The translations under genes were made by a program, and so were the position numbers. A stretch of DNA of 64,000 nt from Ga0077530 sp046293075 (lineage in GTDB: Bacteria; Pseudomonadota; Alphaproteobacteria; Rhizobiales; Hyphomicrobiaceae). The stretch is taken from the NCBI GenBank assembly GCA_046293075.1, contig JBKBPL010000007.1:1-64000 (forward strand), in the 5' to 3' direction. Position 1 is the stretch's first letter; each line of letters begins with the position of its first letter. Positions 1-7,995 of this stretch are shown here, one piece after another. Under the pieces are notes generated by a model. It made no database searches and had not been told where the DNA came from. It saw nothing but the letters and a program-made list of their open reading frames with translations.

Positions 1-1073
1 ATATTCCAGCAGAACACGACGCCGAGGATGAGCCCGGCAATGGTGCCGACAACGCCGATCGAGGCGCCGGTGATCAGGAAGACGCGCATCATCGCCCCTT
101 TGGTCGCGCCCATGGTGCGCAGGATGGCGATGTCGCGCCCCTTATCCTTCACGAGCATCATCAGGCCGGAGATGATGTTGAGCGCGGCCACCAGGACGAT
201 CAGCGAAAGGATGATGAACATGACGTTGCGCTCGACCTCAAGGACGGTGAAGAAGGTCTCATTGCGCTTGCGCCAGTCCGTGAAGTGCAGCGTCTGCCCG
301 CCAGCAGCCTGCAGCGGTGCGAGGACATCGCCCACCTTCTCCGGCTCGTTCAGAAGCACCTCGAGCACATCGACCTGATCGGGCCGCGAGAAATAGCGCT
401 GCGCCTCCTTGAGCGGCATGAAGATCATGGCCTTGTCGTACTCGGACATGCCGAGCTCGAATATTGCCGAGACCGTATAGCGCTTGATCCTCGGGGCCGT
501 GCCGAAGGGGGTCGCGGCGCCGCGCGGTGAGACGAGCGTGATCGCATCACCGGCCGTGACGCGCAGCATGTTGGCGAGGCGAATGCCGATCGCCAGGGAT
601 TCACTGGCGTCGAAGCCATCGAGGGTTCCGAAACGGACATTGTCGGCGACGAGCGGCATCTGGCGGAGCGCGCCCTCGCTCACCCCCCGGATGAGCCCGC
701 CGAGCGTCACCGAGCTCGACGAGATCATGGCCTGTCCCTCGATGAGCGGCAGCACGGCGCGGACGCCGGGCACGGTCGAGAGGCGTGCGGCCGCCTCGTC
801 GTAGTCGGTGAAGGGGTCGGCGACGCGGTAGACGATGACATGGCCGTTGACGCCGAGGATCTTCTGAACCAGCTCGCTGCGAAAGCCGTTCATGACGGCC
901 ATGACGATGATCAGTGTCGCGACGCCGAGCATGATGCCGATGAACGAAAAGCCGGCGATGACGGAGATAAAGCCCTCCTTGCGCCGCGCCCTGAGGTAGC
1001 GGCGGGCGAGCAGCCATTCGAACGGCGCGAAGGGCCGCGTATCGACGCTTGTGGCGCCCGATATGGTCGTCAT
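1..1073 (-). CDS. lolC: LolC/LolE-family lipoprotein-releasing ABC permease, 3' part outside the window
   Basis: Inner-membrane permease of the LolCDE complex, which extracts mature lipoproteins from the inner membrane and hands them to LolA. About 357 residues are visible and the family is about 415-425, so only the last membrane segments are missing. The start ATG at 1073 gives a cytoplasmic N-terminus with FEWLLARRYLRARR, the family's entry motif. A first membrane helix follows at about 36-58 (SVIAGFSFIGIMLGVATL), then a periplasmic MacB-like core to about residue 285. The FtsX-type part then begins (VMFIILSLIVLVAALNI, GRDIAILRTMGATKGAM). The LolD ATPase would be expected just outside the window. 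LolC, LolE and fused LolF cannot be separated on this fragment. Confidence 0.9.
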   Translation of the reverse strand, partial: MTTISGATSVDTRPFAPFEWLLARRYLRARRKEGFISVIAGFSFIGIMLGVATLIIVMAVMNGFRSELVQKILGVNGHVIVYRVADPFTDYDEAAARLSTVPGVRAVLPLIEGQAMISSSSVTLGGLIRGVSEGALRQMPLVADNVRFGTLDGFDASESLAIGIRLANMLRVTAGDAITLVSPRGAATPFGTAPRIKRYTVSAIFELGMSEYDKAMIFMPLKEAQRYFSRPDQVDVLEVLLNEPEKVGDVLAPLQAAGGQTLHFTDWRKRNETFFTVLEVERNVMFIILSLIVLVAALNIISGLMMLVKDKGRDIAILRTMGATKGAMMRVFLITGASIGVVGTIAGLILGVVFCWN

Positions 1074-1243
1074 CGTACTTTGGCTCCGATTTGCGGAGAC
1101 CGCCGGTAGAATCCCTCGGCGATCGTATCGCCTAGCGTCGGTTGACTACCACAATCCGCCGCAATTAGGGCCGCGCGCGGCATATCTTACCCACCGCCCG
1201 TGGCGCCGGGGCGACAGGAAGGAGCCGATCGTCGCGGTTTGGC

Positions 1244-1837
1244 CTATAGCCATTCCTGCTCGCCGCGCCGCAGCTGCAGAATGCGGTCCTGGGGCACGTC
1301 GAGGGTATGGATCTGCCCCCAGTCGAGGCCGAGAACGTGCCCGCGTACGACCCGGCTGACGCCGCCGTGGGAGACCACCACGGTGTCGCGCTCAAGGCTG
1401 GTGAGCCAGTTTCCGACCCGCCTGGCAAGATCCTCGTAGCTTTCGCCATTTCGGGGGCGCCAGCGGTACGGATCAGCCTTGCGGGCAGCAAACTCTTCGG
1501 GATCGGTGTTCGGGAGCTCGTCCCAGATCTGGCCTTCCCAGTGACCGAAATTGATCTCCTTGAGAAGGTCATTGCGGGCGAAGGCGTCGGGATCGAGCCC
1601 CATCTCGCGACGAATGATGCGCATGGTCTCGGCTGTGCGCGCGAGCGGGCTCGCGACGAAATCGAAGGCGGCCGCCCGCCCGTTGAGGATGCGCGCGAGC
1701 TCGCGGCCGTTGCGCGCGGCCTGCTCGCGGCCCCGATCATTGAGCGGCGTATCTGTCTGGCCCTGGTAGCGCCGCACGGCATTCCAGTCCGTCTCGCCGT
1801 GGCGGACGAAATAAAGGGTAAGACCAGCCTTGAGCAC
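1244..1837 (-). CDS. Histidine phosphatase (phosphoglycerate mutase-like) family protein
   Basis: A 197-residue branch-1 histidine phosphatase. The RHG motif lies at 12-14 (VRHGETDWN) with the nucleophilic His13. Other pocket residues are Arg67 (SPLARTAET), an acid-base Glu at about 94 (EINFGHWEG) and the second His157 (SHGGVSRVV). The set is complete, so it should be active. The substrate is open: the family includes phosphoglycerate mutases, cobalamin and sugar phosphatases and many broad phosphomonoesterases, and the short length fits the phosphatase side. The gene starts 3 bp after the stop of the upstream reductase, so they are probably cotranscribed. Confidence 0.9.
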   Translation of the reverse strand: MLKAGLTLYFVRHGETDWNAVRRYQGQTDTPLNDRGREQAARNGRELARILNGRAAAFDFVASPLARTAETMRIIRREMGLDPDAFARNDLLKEINFGHWEGQIWDELPNTDPEEFAARKADPYRWRPRNGESYEDLARRVGNWLTSLERDTVVVSHGGVSRVVRGHVLGLDWGQIHTLDVPQDRILQLRRGEQEWL

Positions 1838-1840
1838 GAA

Positions 1841-2845
1841 TCAGACCTTGAGGACCAGCTTGCCGTTATTGCCGCCGGTGTAGAGCAGATTGAGGGTCTC
1901 GGTAAAGGCCTCGAGCCCGCCCGTGCGCACATCCTCACGGATCTTCAGCTGGCCCTCACGGTGCCAGGTCCCAAGCTGCGCGATCGCCTCGGGCACACGA
2001 TCCTGCCAGTCGAGGACGATCAGGCCCTGCATCCGCAGGCGCTGGGTCAGCACGGCGCGCAGGTTCTTCGGCCCCTCCGGCAGCTTGGTTGCATTGTACG
2101 CCGAGATGAGACCACAGAGCGCGATCCGCCCGTGCACATTCATCTGCAGGAGAATGGTGTCGAGGATGTCGCCACCGACGTTCTCGAAATTGACGTCAAT
2201 GCCCTTTGGGCAGGCCGCCTTGAGCTGGTCGGCGAGATGACCGCTCTTGTAGTCGATGCAGGCATCGAAGCCGAGTTCCTCGACCACATAACGGCACTTG
2301 TCAGGACCTCCGGCAATGCCAACGGCGCGACAGCCCTTGATCTTGGCGATCTGGCCGACGATCGAGCCGACGGCACCCGACGCGGCCGAGACGACCACCG
2401 TCTCACCGGCCTTCGGCTGGCCGACTTCGAGGAGGCCGAAGTACGCCGTCCAGCCGGGCATGCCAAGCCCGCCAACCCAGCGTTCGAGCGGCGCCAGGGC
2501 GGGATCGACCTTGACGAGCCCCTTGCCGTCCGAGATCGCGTACTGCTGGGCGCCGAGCATGCCCTGCACGGCATCGCCGACCTTGAAGGCCGGATTGCGC
2601 GAGGCCTCCACAACGCCGACCGAGAAGGCGCGCATCACGCCGCCGATCGCAACAGGTGGCACGTACGAGCGACCCTCGTTGATCCAGCCGCGCATGGCCG
2701 GATCAAGCGAGATGTAGGCGATCTTGACGCGGATCTCGCCCTCAGCCGGATCGGCGAGCGGCGCATCGTCGATCCTGAAAACGTCCGGCGTCACGAGGCC
2801 GGGGGACGGCCGCTTGGCGAGGCGCACCTGGCGGTTCGTGGGCAT
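1841..2845 (-). CDS. NADP-dependent MDR-family oxidoreductase (CurA/PTGR-like)
   Basis: Zinc-free medium-chain dehydrogenase/reductase of about 334 residues, the usual size for the CurA/prostaglandin-reductase branch, which reduces activated C=C bonds with NADPH. Visible marks are PRFxRIDDAP-like N-terminal sequence (PDVFRIDDAPLADP), the substrate segment DPAMRGWINEG, the nucleotide loop AASGAVGSIVGQIAK at about 150, and the C-terminal GNNGKLVLKV that ends this subfamily. No structural zinc Cys cluster is present. The ATG at 2845 is chosen because AAGGAGG precedes it at good spacing; an in-frame extension to 2929 has no such site. It sits between a CaiB transferase and a phosphatase with gaps of 40 and 3 bp. 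Confidence 0.9.
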   Translation of the reverse strand: MPTNRQVRLAKRPSPGLVTPDVFRIDDAPLADPAEGEIRVKIAYISLDPAMRGWINEGRSYVPPVAIGGVMRAFSVGVVEASRNPAFKVGDAVQGMLGAQQYAISDGKGLVKVDPALAPLERWVGGLGMPGWTAYFGLLEVGQPKAGETVVVSAASGAVGSIVGQIAKIKGCRAVGIAGGPDKCRYVVEELGFDACIDYKSGHLADQLKAACPKGIDVNFENVGGDILDTILLQMNVHGRIALCGLISAYNATKLPEGPKNLRAVLTQRLRMQGLIVLDWQDRVPEAIAQLGTWHREGQLKIREDVRTGGLEAFTETLNLLYTGGNNGKLVLKV

Positions 2846-2885
2846 GGTCGTTGCCTCCTTGCTCCTTGATATCGACGCGGGCGCG

Positions 2886-4139
2886 TTATTCGGCTGCGGC
2901 CTTGGGCACCGCCGTTTCCTTGGCGGCACCCTCGGCGATCAGGCCGTTGATCTCGGACGGCGAGAATCCGGCTTCGCTCAGCACCTCGCGCGTGTGCTGG
3001 CCGAAAAGTGGCGCCGCGTGCAGAACCGCGCCGGGCGTCTCCGAGAATTTGACCGGCAGACCAATGGTCGTGACGTTTCCCGCAACCGGGTGCGCCAGTG
3101 TCGGCACCATCTCGCGGGCGATGGTCTGCGGATGGCTCAGCATGTCCTTGATGGACAGCACCGGTCCTGAGGGAATGCCTGCAGCCGCAAGCTCGGGGAG
3201 CCATTCGCCAGTCGCGCGCTGCTTGAAATAGGGCGTCAGCGTTTCGACGAGCGCCGGCAGATTGGCCATGCGGCCCTGCGGCTGCTCGAAGCGCGGGTCG
3301 CTCGCGATCTCGGGGCAGCCGAGTATGCGGCCGAGCGCGGCGAACATCTTCTGCGTGTTGGCGCCCACGTTCATCCAGCCGTCTTTCGTCTCGAAGGCCT
3401 GATACGGCGCATTCAGCGGATGGGCGGAGCCCATGGGCCCCGGGGAGATGCCGGTCGCCAAGCAGATCGCCGACTGCCAGTAGGTGAGCGTGACGCCGGC
3501 ATCGAACAGCGACGTGTCCACGAACTGGCCCGCGCCCGTCTTGAGCTTGTGCGCGTAGGCAGCGCAGATGCCGAGGGCGGCGAGGATGCCGGCAACGATG
3601 TCACAGGCCGGCGCCCCGACCTTGACCGGCGGCCGCCCGGGCCCCTCGCCGGTGATGGCCATGAGGCCCGACATGCCCTGCGCGATGAGATCGTAGCCGC
3701 CCTGCTCGGCGAGCGGTCCTGTGCGGCCGAATCCGGAAACCGCACAGTAGATGAGGCCTGGGAATTCCTTGTGAAGGGCCTCATAGCCGAGCCCGAGCTT
3801 GTCCAGCGTGTCGTGACGGTAGTTCTCGATCAGCACGTCGGCGTCCTTGAGCAGGCGCTTCAAGGCCACGCGTCCCGCCGGCTTCTTCAGGTCGAGGACA
3901 ATGCCGCGCTTGTTGCGGTTCATCATCATATAGGCCGCCGGCTCGCCATTGATGTCGGGCGGGAGCATCCGCCGCGTATCGTCGCCGCCATCCGCCTTCT
4001 CGACCTTGATCACGTCGGCGCCCATATCGGCGAGCATACGCGCCGCGGTCGGGCCCGCCATGACGTGCGAGAGATCGATGACACGCATCCCCGTGAGCGG
4101 GCCGCGCCTTTCAAGTCGGGATACGGCGCGCTCAGACAT
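2886..4139 (-). CDS. CaiB/BaiF (class III) CoA-transferase
   Basis: A 417-residue class III CoA-transferase, which moves CoA between carboxylic acids through an aspartyl-CoA intermediate. Family marks are the N-terminal LTGMRVIDLSHVMAGP, GADVIKVEK, the NRNKRGIVLDLK stretch and GGYDLIAQGMSGLM, which holds the probable catalytic Asp. The C-terminal substrate region has GPVLSIKDML. The start at 4139 is preceded by GGAGGA; the longer frame to 4268 reads through the upstream intergenic region. It lies 58 bp after an HIBCH-like hydrolase and 40 bp before an MDR reductase. The CoA donor and acceptor cannot be read from sequence. Confidence 0.92.
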   Translation of the reverse strand: MSERAVSRLERRGPLTGMRVIDLSHVMAGPTAARMLADMGADVIKVEKADGGDDTRRMLPPDINGEPAAYMMMNRNKRGIVLDLKKPAGRVALKRLLKDADVLIENYRHDTLDKLGLGYEALHKEFPGLIYCAVSGFGRTGPLAEQGGYDLIAQGMSGLMAITGEGPGRPPVKVGAPACDIVAGILAALGICAAYAHKLKTGAGQFVDTSLFDAGVTLTYWQSAICLATGISPGPMGSAHPLNAPYQAFETKDGWMNVGANTQKMFAALGRILGCPEIASDPRFEQPQGRMANLPALVETLTPYFKQRATGEWLPELAAAGIPSGPVLSIKDMLSHPQTIAREMVPTLAHPVAGNVTTIGLPVKFSETPGAVLHAAPLFGQHTREVLSEAGFSPSEINGLIAEGAAKETAVPKAAAE

Positions 4140-4197
4140 GGTTCCTCCGTGATGCTTCCTCGTGCGCCCTGCACTCTTCGGCGCGAAGCCTGCCCGA

Positions 4198-5268
4198 TCA
4201 AGCGGGAGGCCGCAAGCCCAGCTCCTGATCGGCCGGCAGGGGCGCAAAGAGCGCTTCGACCGTCTCACCGCTCAGTTCCGCGAGCGTCGGCGGGTTCCAG
4301 CGCGGGCTCTTGTCCTTGTCGACGAGAAGTGCCCGCACCCCCTCGACGAACTCACCATCCTCGAAGAGGTGAAGACAAAGCCTGAGCTCGATGTTCAGCG
4401 CCTCCTCCAGGCACCCGAGCTTTCGCGCGCGGCGCACGGCGGCGAGCGTTGCCGCGAGCGCCTTCGGGGAGCGCACGAGTAGGGCCTCGCGCGTCTTGCT
4501 TGCCCACGCGCTGTCCTCGATCGCCAGCGCCTCAAGGATGGCGGGCACCGTAGCGTGCGAAAACGCGCGCCCGATCTCATCAGTGTGATCGGCCAGGTTG
4601 GAATGCGGCGGCGGCTCGGCAAAGCGTGCGATCACGCGGCGCACGTCTGCGGCGTGTGTCTTGCTGAGGACAGCGCGCAATTCATCGAGCTTCGCAGACT
4701 GCACGAAGACATCGGCGAAGCCCGAGAAGATGGTGCCGGCGCCGTGCATCCGCTCGCCGACGAGCCCCAGGTACTCGCCAAAGGAGTCCGGCGCGCGGGC
4801 GAGCAGCCAAGTGCCGCCGACGTCGGGAATGAGCCCGATGGTCGTCTCCGGCATGGCGAGCTGAGAGCGCTCGGTGACGATCCGCGTGCCGCCCTGCGCG
4901 TGCGCGGAAAGTCCGATCCCGCCGCCCATCACAATGCCGTCCATGATGGGCACGAACGGCTTCGGGTAGCGGTGAATCAGTGCGTTGAGCGCATACTCCT
5001 CGCGCCAGAAGGCGAGCGCATCGTCGAGACCGCGCGCGCGGCTGTCATAGAGCCAGCGCACATCGCCACCGGCGCAAAGCCCGCGTTCGCCAGCGCCGTC
5101 GAGGATGACCAGCTCGACCGCCGGATCGTCCCGCCACTGCAGCATAGCCGGCCAGATGGCCCGAACCATACCGAGCGTCAGTGCGTTAAGCGCCTTCGGG
5201 CGGTTCAGCGTGATGCGCCCGGCCGTACCCTCGACGCGGATCAGGACCTCGTCGCTTGCCGCCGTCAT
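4198..5268 (-). CDS. Enoyl-CoA hydratase/isomerase family, 3-hydroxyisobutyryl-CoA hydrolase-like
   Basis: A 356-residue crotonase-fold protein. Length and sequence fit the HIBCH branch (valine degradation, hydrolysis of 3-hydroxyisobutyryl-CoA) rather than the roughly 260-residue hydratases. Visible are ITLNRPKALNALT at about 18-30, the oxyanion-hole segment LCAGGDVRWLYD at about 62-73, GIVMGGGIGLSAH at about 110 and PETTIGLIPDVGGTW. The extended C-terminal half (LNIELRLCLHLF, EGVRALLVDKDKSPRW) is diagnostic of HIBCH. It is 11 bp downstream of the amidase and probably in the same transcript. A related 3-hydroxyacyl-CoA could be the true substrate. Confidence 0.9.
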   Translation of the reverse strand: MTAASDEVLIRVEGTAGRITLNRPKALNALTLGMVRAIWPAMLQWRDDPAVELVILDGAGERGLCAGGDVRWLYDSRARGLDDALAFWREEYALNALIHRYPKPFVPIMDGIVMGGGIGLSAHAQGGTRIVTERSQLAMPETTIGLIPDVGGTWLLARAPDSFGEYLGLVGERMHGAGTIFSGFADVFVQSAKLDELRAVLSKTHAADVRRVIARFAEPPPHSNLADHTDEIGRAFSHATVPAILEALAIEDSAWASKTREALLVRSPKALAATLAAVRRARKLGCLEEALNIELRLCLHLFEDGEFVEGVRALLVDKDKSPRWNPPTLAELSGETVEALFAPLPADQELGLRPPA

Positions 5269-5279
5269 GCCGCCTCGCC

Positions 5280-6650
5280 TCAGATCTTGGGCGTCGGAAA
5301 CGCCCCGCGCGCCGTCTCGTAGGCGCGGCCGATGCGCAACGCCAGCGCATCGTCGAAGCGGCGGACGACGATCTGCAGGCTCATCGGCAGCTTCGCCTTG
5401 CTGAGCGTCGTCGGCACGGCGAGGCCCGCGAGCGCAAGGTAATTGGCCCAGCGGGTGAAATGCGCCATCGGCGACTTTGACTCGTCGACCTCGGCAACTG
5501 GGATGGCCGGGAACGGGATCGTCGGCAGGATGATCGCATCAAGCCGATCCATGGCCGAGAGGAACGCATCGATGTGCTTTTCCCGCGCCCGCATGACATC
5601 AAGATAGTCGGCGGCGGAGATCGTCTTGCCACCGAGGAAGCGCGTGCGGATGGGATCAGCCATGCCCGACATCGGATCATCGATGAGCGGGCGCCAGTTC
5701 GCATATCCCTCGGACGCAATGATGATGCCGTTCAATCGTGAGAAGCTGTCGAAGGGCTGCGGCATCTTGAAAGGCTCGACGCGCGCGCCAAGCTTCTCGA
5801 GCGTTCCGGCGGCCTTGGCGAGATCGGCCTTGACCTCGTCGTCGGTGAGCGTGAGGTCCTCGTCGACGACGCGCCCGATCCTGAGGCCCGCCACGCCCTT
5901 TTCGAGATCGCGCAGAGGATCGATCGGGCGGAAATCTTCGGTCGAGGGGTCCTCAGGGTCAGGCCCGATCATGGCGGCGAACATCCGCGCCGCCATCGTC
6001 ACGTCACGGGCGAGCGGTCCAGCCGTATCGAGCGTCTGCGAAAGCGGCGCAATACCTGTGCGTCCAATCAGGCCGATCGAGGTTTTGAGCCCGACGCAGC
6101 CGCACAGGGCCGCCGGAATGCGCACCGATCCGCCCGTATCGGTGCCAAGCCCGCCCGGCAGCACGCCTGCGCCGACGATCGAGCCGGTTCCGCTCGACGA
6201 GCCGCCGGGGATGCGGTGGACTTTGAGGTCCCACGGGTTCCACGGGGTGCCGACCGTGACATTGGTGCCGTAGCCGCCGAAGGCGTACTCGACCGTATGA
6301 GTCTTGCCTGCGACGATGGCGCCGGCGGTGCGCAGCCTAGTGACTACGTGGGCGTCACGCTCGGCCGGCGCAGCCTGCTTGCGCGTCAGCGAGCCGCAGC
6401 CCGATACAAGCCCCTCGACATCGGCGATATCTTTGATCCCGACGGGTACGCCGTGCAGGAGACCGTGCGCCGCACCTTGCGCTGCCCGCACGTCGGCGAG
6501 GCGGGCCTCCGCGAGCGCGCTTTCGCGTGTGATCCGGGTGAATGCATGGAGCTTCTTGTTGGCGGCTTCCGCGGCATTGAGCGTCTTCTCCACGGCAGCC
6601 GAGATGGCGCCGGAGGCGGCAGCTTCAGAGGGTTTGGGCATGGGGCTCAC
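5280..6650 (-). CDS. Amidase (amidase-signature family)
   Basis: A 456-residue amidase-signature hydrolase that cleaves carbon-nitrogen amide bonds. The Ser-cisSer-Lys triad is complete: Lys73 in GVPVGIKDIADVEG, the cis-serine in PGGSSSGTG at about 149-156 and the nucleophile Ser175 in TDTGGSVRIPA. The region after 250 is variable in the family, so the substrate is unknown; GatA is less likely because no gatC or gatB neighbours exist here. A second ATG three codons in (6641) is an alternative start. This is the first gene of the tight minus-strand run down to 1244, which may supply an acid to the CoA-transferase. Confidence 0.92.
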   Translation of the reverse strand: MSPMPKPSEAAASGAISAAVEKTLNAAEAANKKLHAFTRITRESALAEARLADVRAAQGAAHGLLHGVPVGIKDIADVEGLVSGCGSLTRKQAAPAERDAHVVTRLRTAGAIVAGKTHTVEYAFGGYGTNVTVGTPWNPWDLKVHRIPGGSSSGTGSIVGAGVLPGGLGTDTGGSVRIPAALCGCVGLKTSIGLIGRTGIAPLSQTLDTAGPLARDVTMAARMFAAMIGPDPEDPSTEDFRPIDPLRDLEKGVAGLRIGRVVDEDLTLTDDEVKADLAKAAGTLEKLGARVEPFKMPQPFDSFSRLNGIIIASEGYANWRPLIDDPMSGMADPIRTRFLGGKTISAADYLDVMRAREKHIDAFLSAMDRLDAIILPTIPFPAIPVAEVDESKSPMAHFTRWANYLALAGLAVPTTLSKAKLPMSLQIVVRRFDDALALRIGRAYETARGAFPTPKI

Positions 6651-6840
6651 GGCTCCATTCGAGCGGGGGCTGGCGAATGGGGGGAGCCTAGCACCTCCGG
6701 CGCAGGGGGCGCGAGGCCCCTTCGGTGCAGGGGCGCATTGCGCATGGCAAGCGCCTGCGACGTTTCGCTCGGGAAGAAGAGCTGGGCAGCTCGGGTGACG
6801 CCGGGGCGGCCGCCGCGTTCAGGCGGCAGATGCGACCTGA

Positions 6841-7479
6841 CTACGACGTTGGCGGCCGGCACTGCTCGTCAGCAGGCAGCGGATCGCAGTCGCGATCGCG
6901 CACGCACGTGTGCAGCGCGGTCTTGGTCTCGGCGCTATAGATGCCATCCATCTGCCCGCGGTACAGTCCGCGTTCTGCGAGGCCGCACTGGTAGAGCTTG
7001 ATCATGCGCTCGCCGCCGAGGTGGATCGCCATTTCATAGTCGCGGATCGCACCCTCGATATTGCCCATGAGCTGGCGGATGTGGGCGCGCGTATCCCAGG
7101 AGTGCTCGCTGTCCGGGTTGAGCAGCAGCGAGCGCTCGACGTCCGGCAGCCCTTCGACGCCGCGACCGGAGCGGAAATAGGCCCAGGCGCGGTTGTTGAG
7201 CGCCGAAGGCGAGTTGGGATTGATCGCGAGCGAAGCGTCATAATCCTCGATCGCGCGGTCGAGCTGCCCCTTGATCGACAGCGCGAGGCCGCGGATGGCG
7301 AGCGCGTTGCTGCGTTCGAGGGGCGGTGTCGCCGGGTTGTCGATGATGATCGTGCAGCCGATGATGCGGCGCTCGTTGTCATCGCTCAGGCAATCGGCCG
7401 CGCTGCTGTCGGCGCGCGCGGCGGTCGCGGCCACGGCGGCGAACCAGAGGGCCGCGAGGATGGTGCCTGCTCGTCTCAT
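6841..7479 (-). CDS. Exported tetratricopeptide-repeat protein
   Basis: A 212-residue protein with a signal peptide (LAALWFAAVAATAARADS) and no lipobox, so probably periplasmic. About three TPR units span residues 57-160, with typical positions in ALAIRGLALSIKGQLDRAIEDYDASLAINP, split here as overlapping helices, and in NNRAWAYFRSGRG. The C-terminal part (AERGLYRGQMDGIYSAETK) resembles a short peptidoglycan-binding-like repeat. Cysteines at about 30, 42, 164, 191, 198 and 206 could form disulfides. The role is unknown; TPR proteins of this kind are scaffolds. It stands alone, with gaps of about 180-190 bp on both sides. Confidence 0.8.
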   Translation of the reverse strand: MRRAGTILAALWFAAVAATAARADSSAADCLSDDNERRIIGCTIIIDNPATPPLERSNALAIRGLALSIKGQLDRAIEDYDASLAINPNSPSALNNRAWAYFRSGRGVEGLPDVERSLLLNPDSEHSWDTRAHIRQLMGNIEGAIRDYEMAIHLGGERMIKLYQCGLAERGLYRGQMDGIYSAETKTALHTCVRDRDCDPLPADEQCRPPTS

Positions 7480-7659
7480 TCAGTACTCCTGCAGTGCGCG
7501 GCGCCGCGCCCCCACAACGGGCGGCGATGTTCAACAGCACTACGACGCAAGTATGTCCAGGCCTCAGATTGCGGAACGGTTGCCGCCGCCCGGCCCCGCG
7601 CTATCCACAGACATGGGGGCACTGGCCTCAGGCTTCCGCCCGGCCTCCGGTCGGGCGGC

Positions 7660-7995
7660 TCAATCCGCCCGATTATCCGGGACTTCCACATCAAGATCCA
7701 GAATAAGGAAGCTCCAGGACTTGCCGTGGCTGTCGAGGCCGAGGGAGGTATTCACGCCGCCTTCGAGCGCATCGTGCATAACAAAGTTCAGACCATGCAG
7801 GTGGTCGAGCGCATAGCGCTTGACCACCCCCCGGATCAGGTCGGGGTAGGCCGCTTTGATGCGCTCGGGCGTGAGCTGCTCCTTCACCAGCGGGTAATCA
7901 CCAGGGTCATAGACCCATACGGAGACGTTCGACGTATTGCCCTTGTCGCCGGCGCGCGCGTGCGCGATCTCGTGCAGCTTGATGCGTCGGCTCAT
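7660..7995 (-). CDS. AtuA-associated small protein (C-terminal companion of the AtuA family)
   Basis: A 111-residue protein whose sequence (KLHEIAHARAGDKGNTSNVS, PDLIRGVVKRYALDHLHGLN) matches the small domain found fused to, or encoded after, AtuA/DUF1446 proteins. The start at 7995 overlaps the last codons of the upstream AtuA gene in an ATGA arrangement, which implies translational coupling and argues that the two proteins form one complex. A longer frame to 8112 only overlaps the partner. In citronellol/geraniol degradation AtuA is required but its reaction is undefined, so no reaction is assigned. Confidence 0.85.
   Translation of the reverse strand: MSRRIKLHEIAHARAGDKGNTSNVSVWVYDPGDYPLVKEQLTPERIKAAYPDLIRGVVKRYALDHLHGLNFVMHDALEGGVNTSLGLDSHGKSWSFLILDLDVEVPDNRAD

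Noticed and set aside
1307..2869. 520-residue plus-strand open frame
   Set aside because: Antisense to the phosphatase and reductase genes, which both have clear family motifs.
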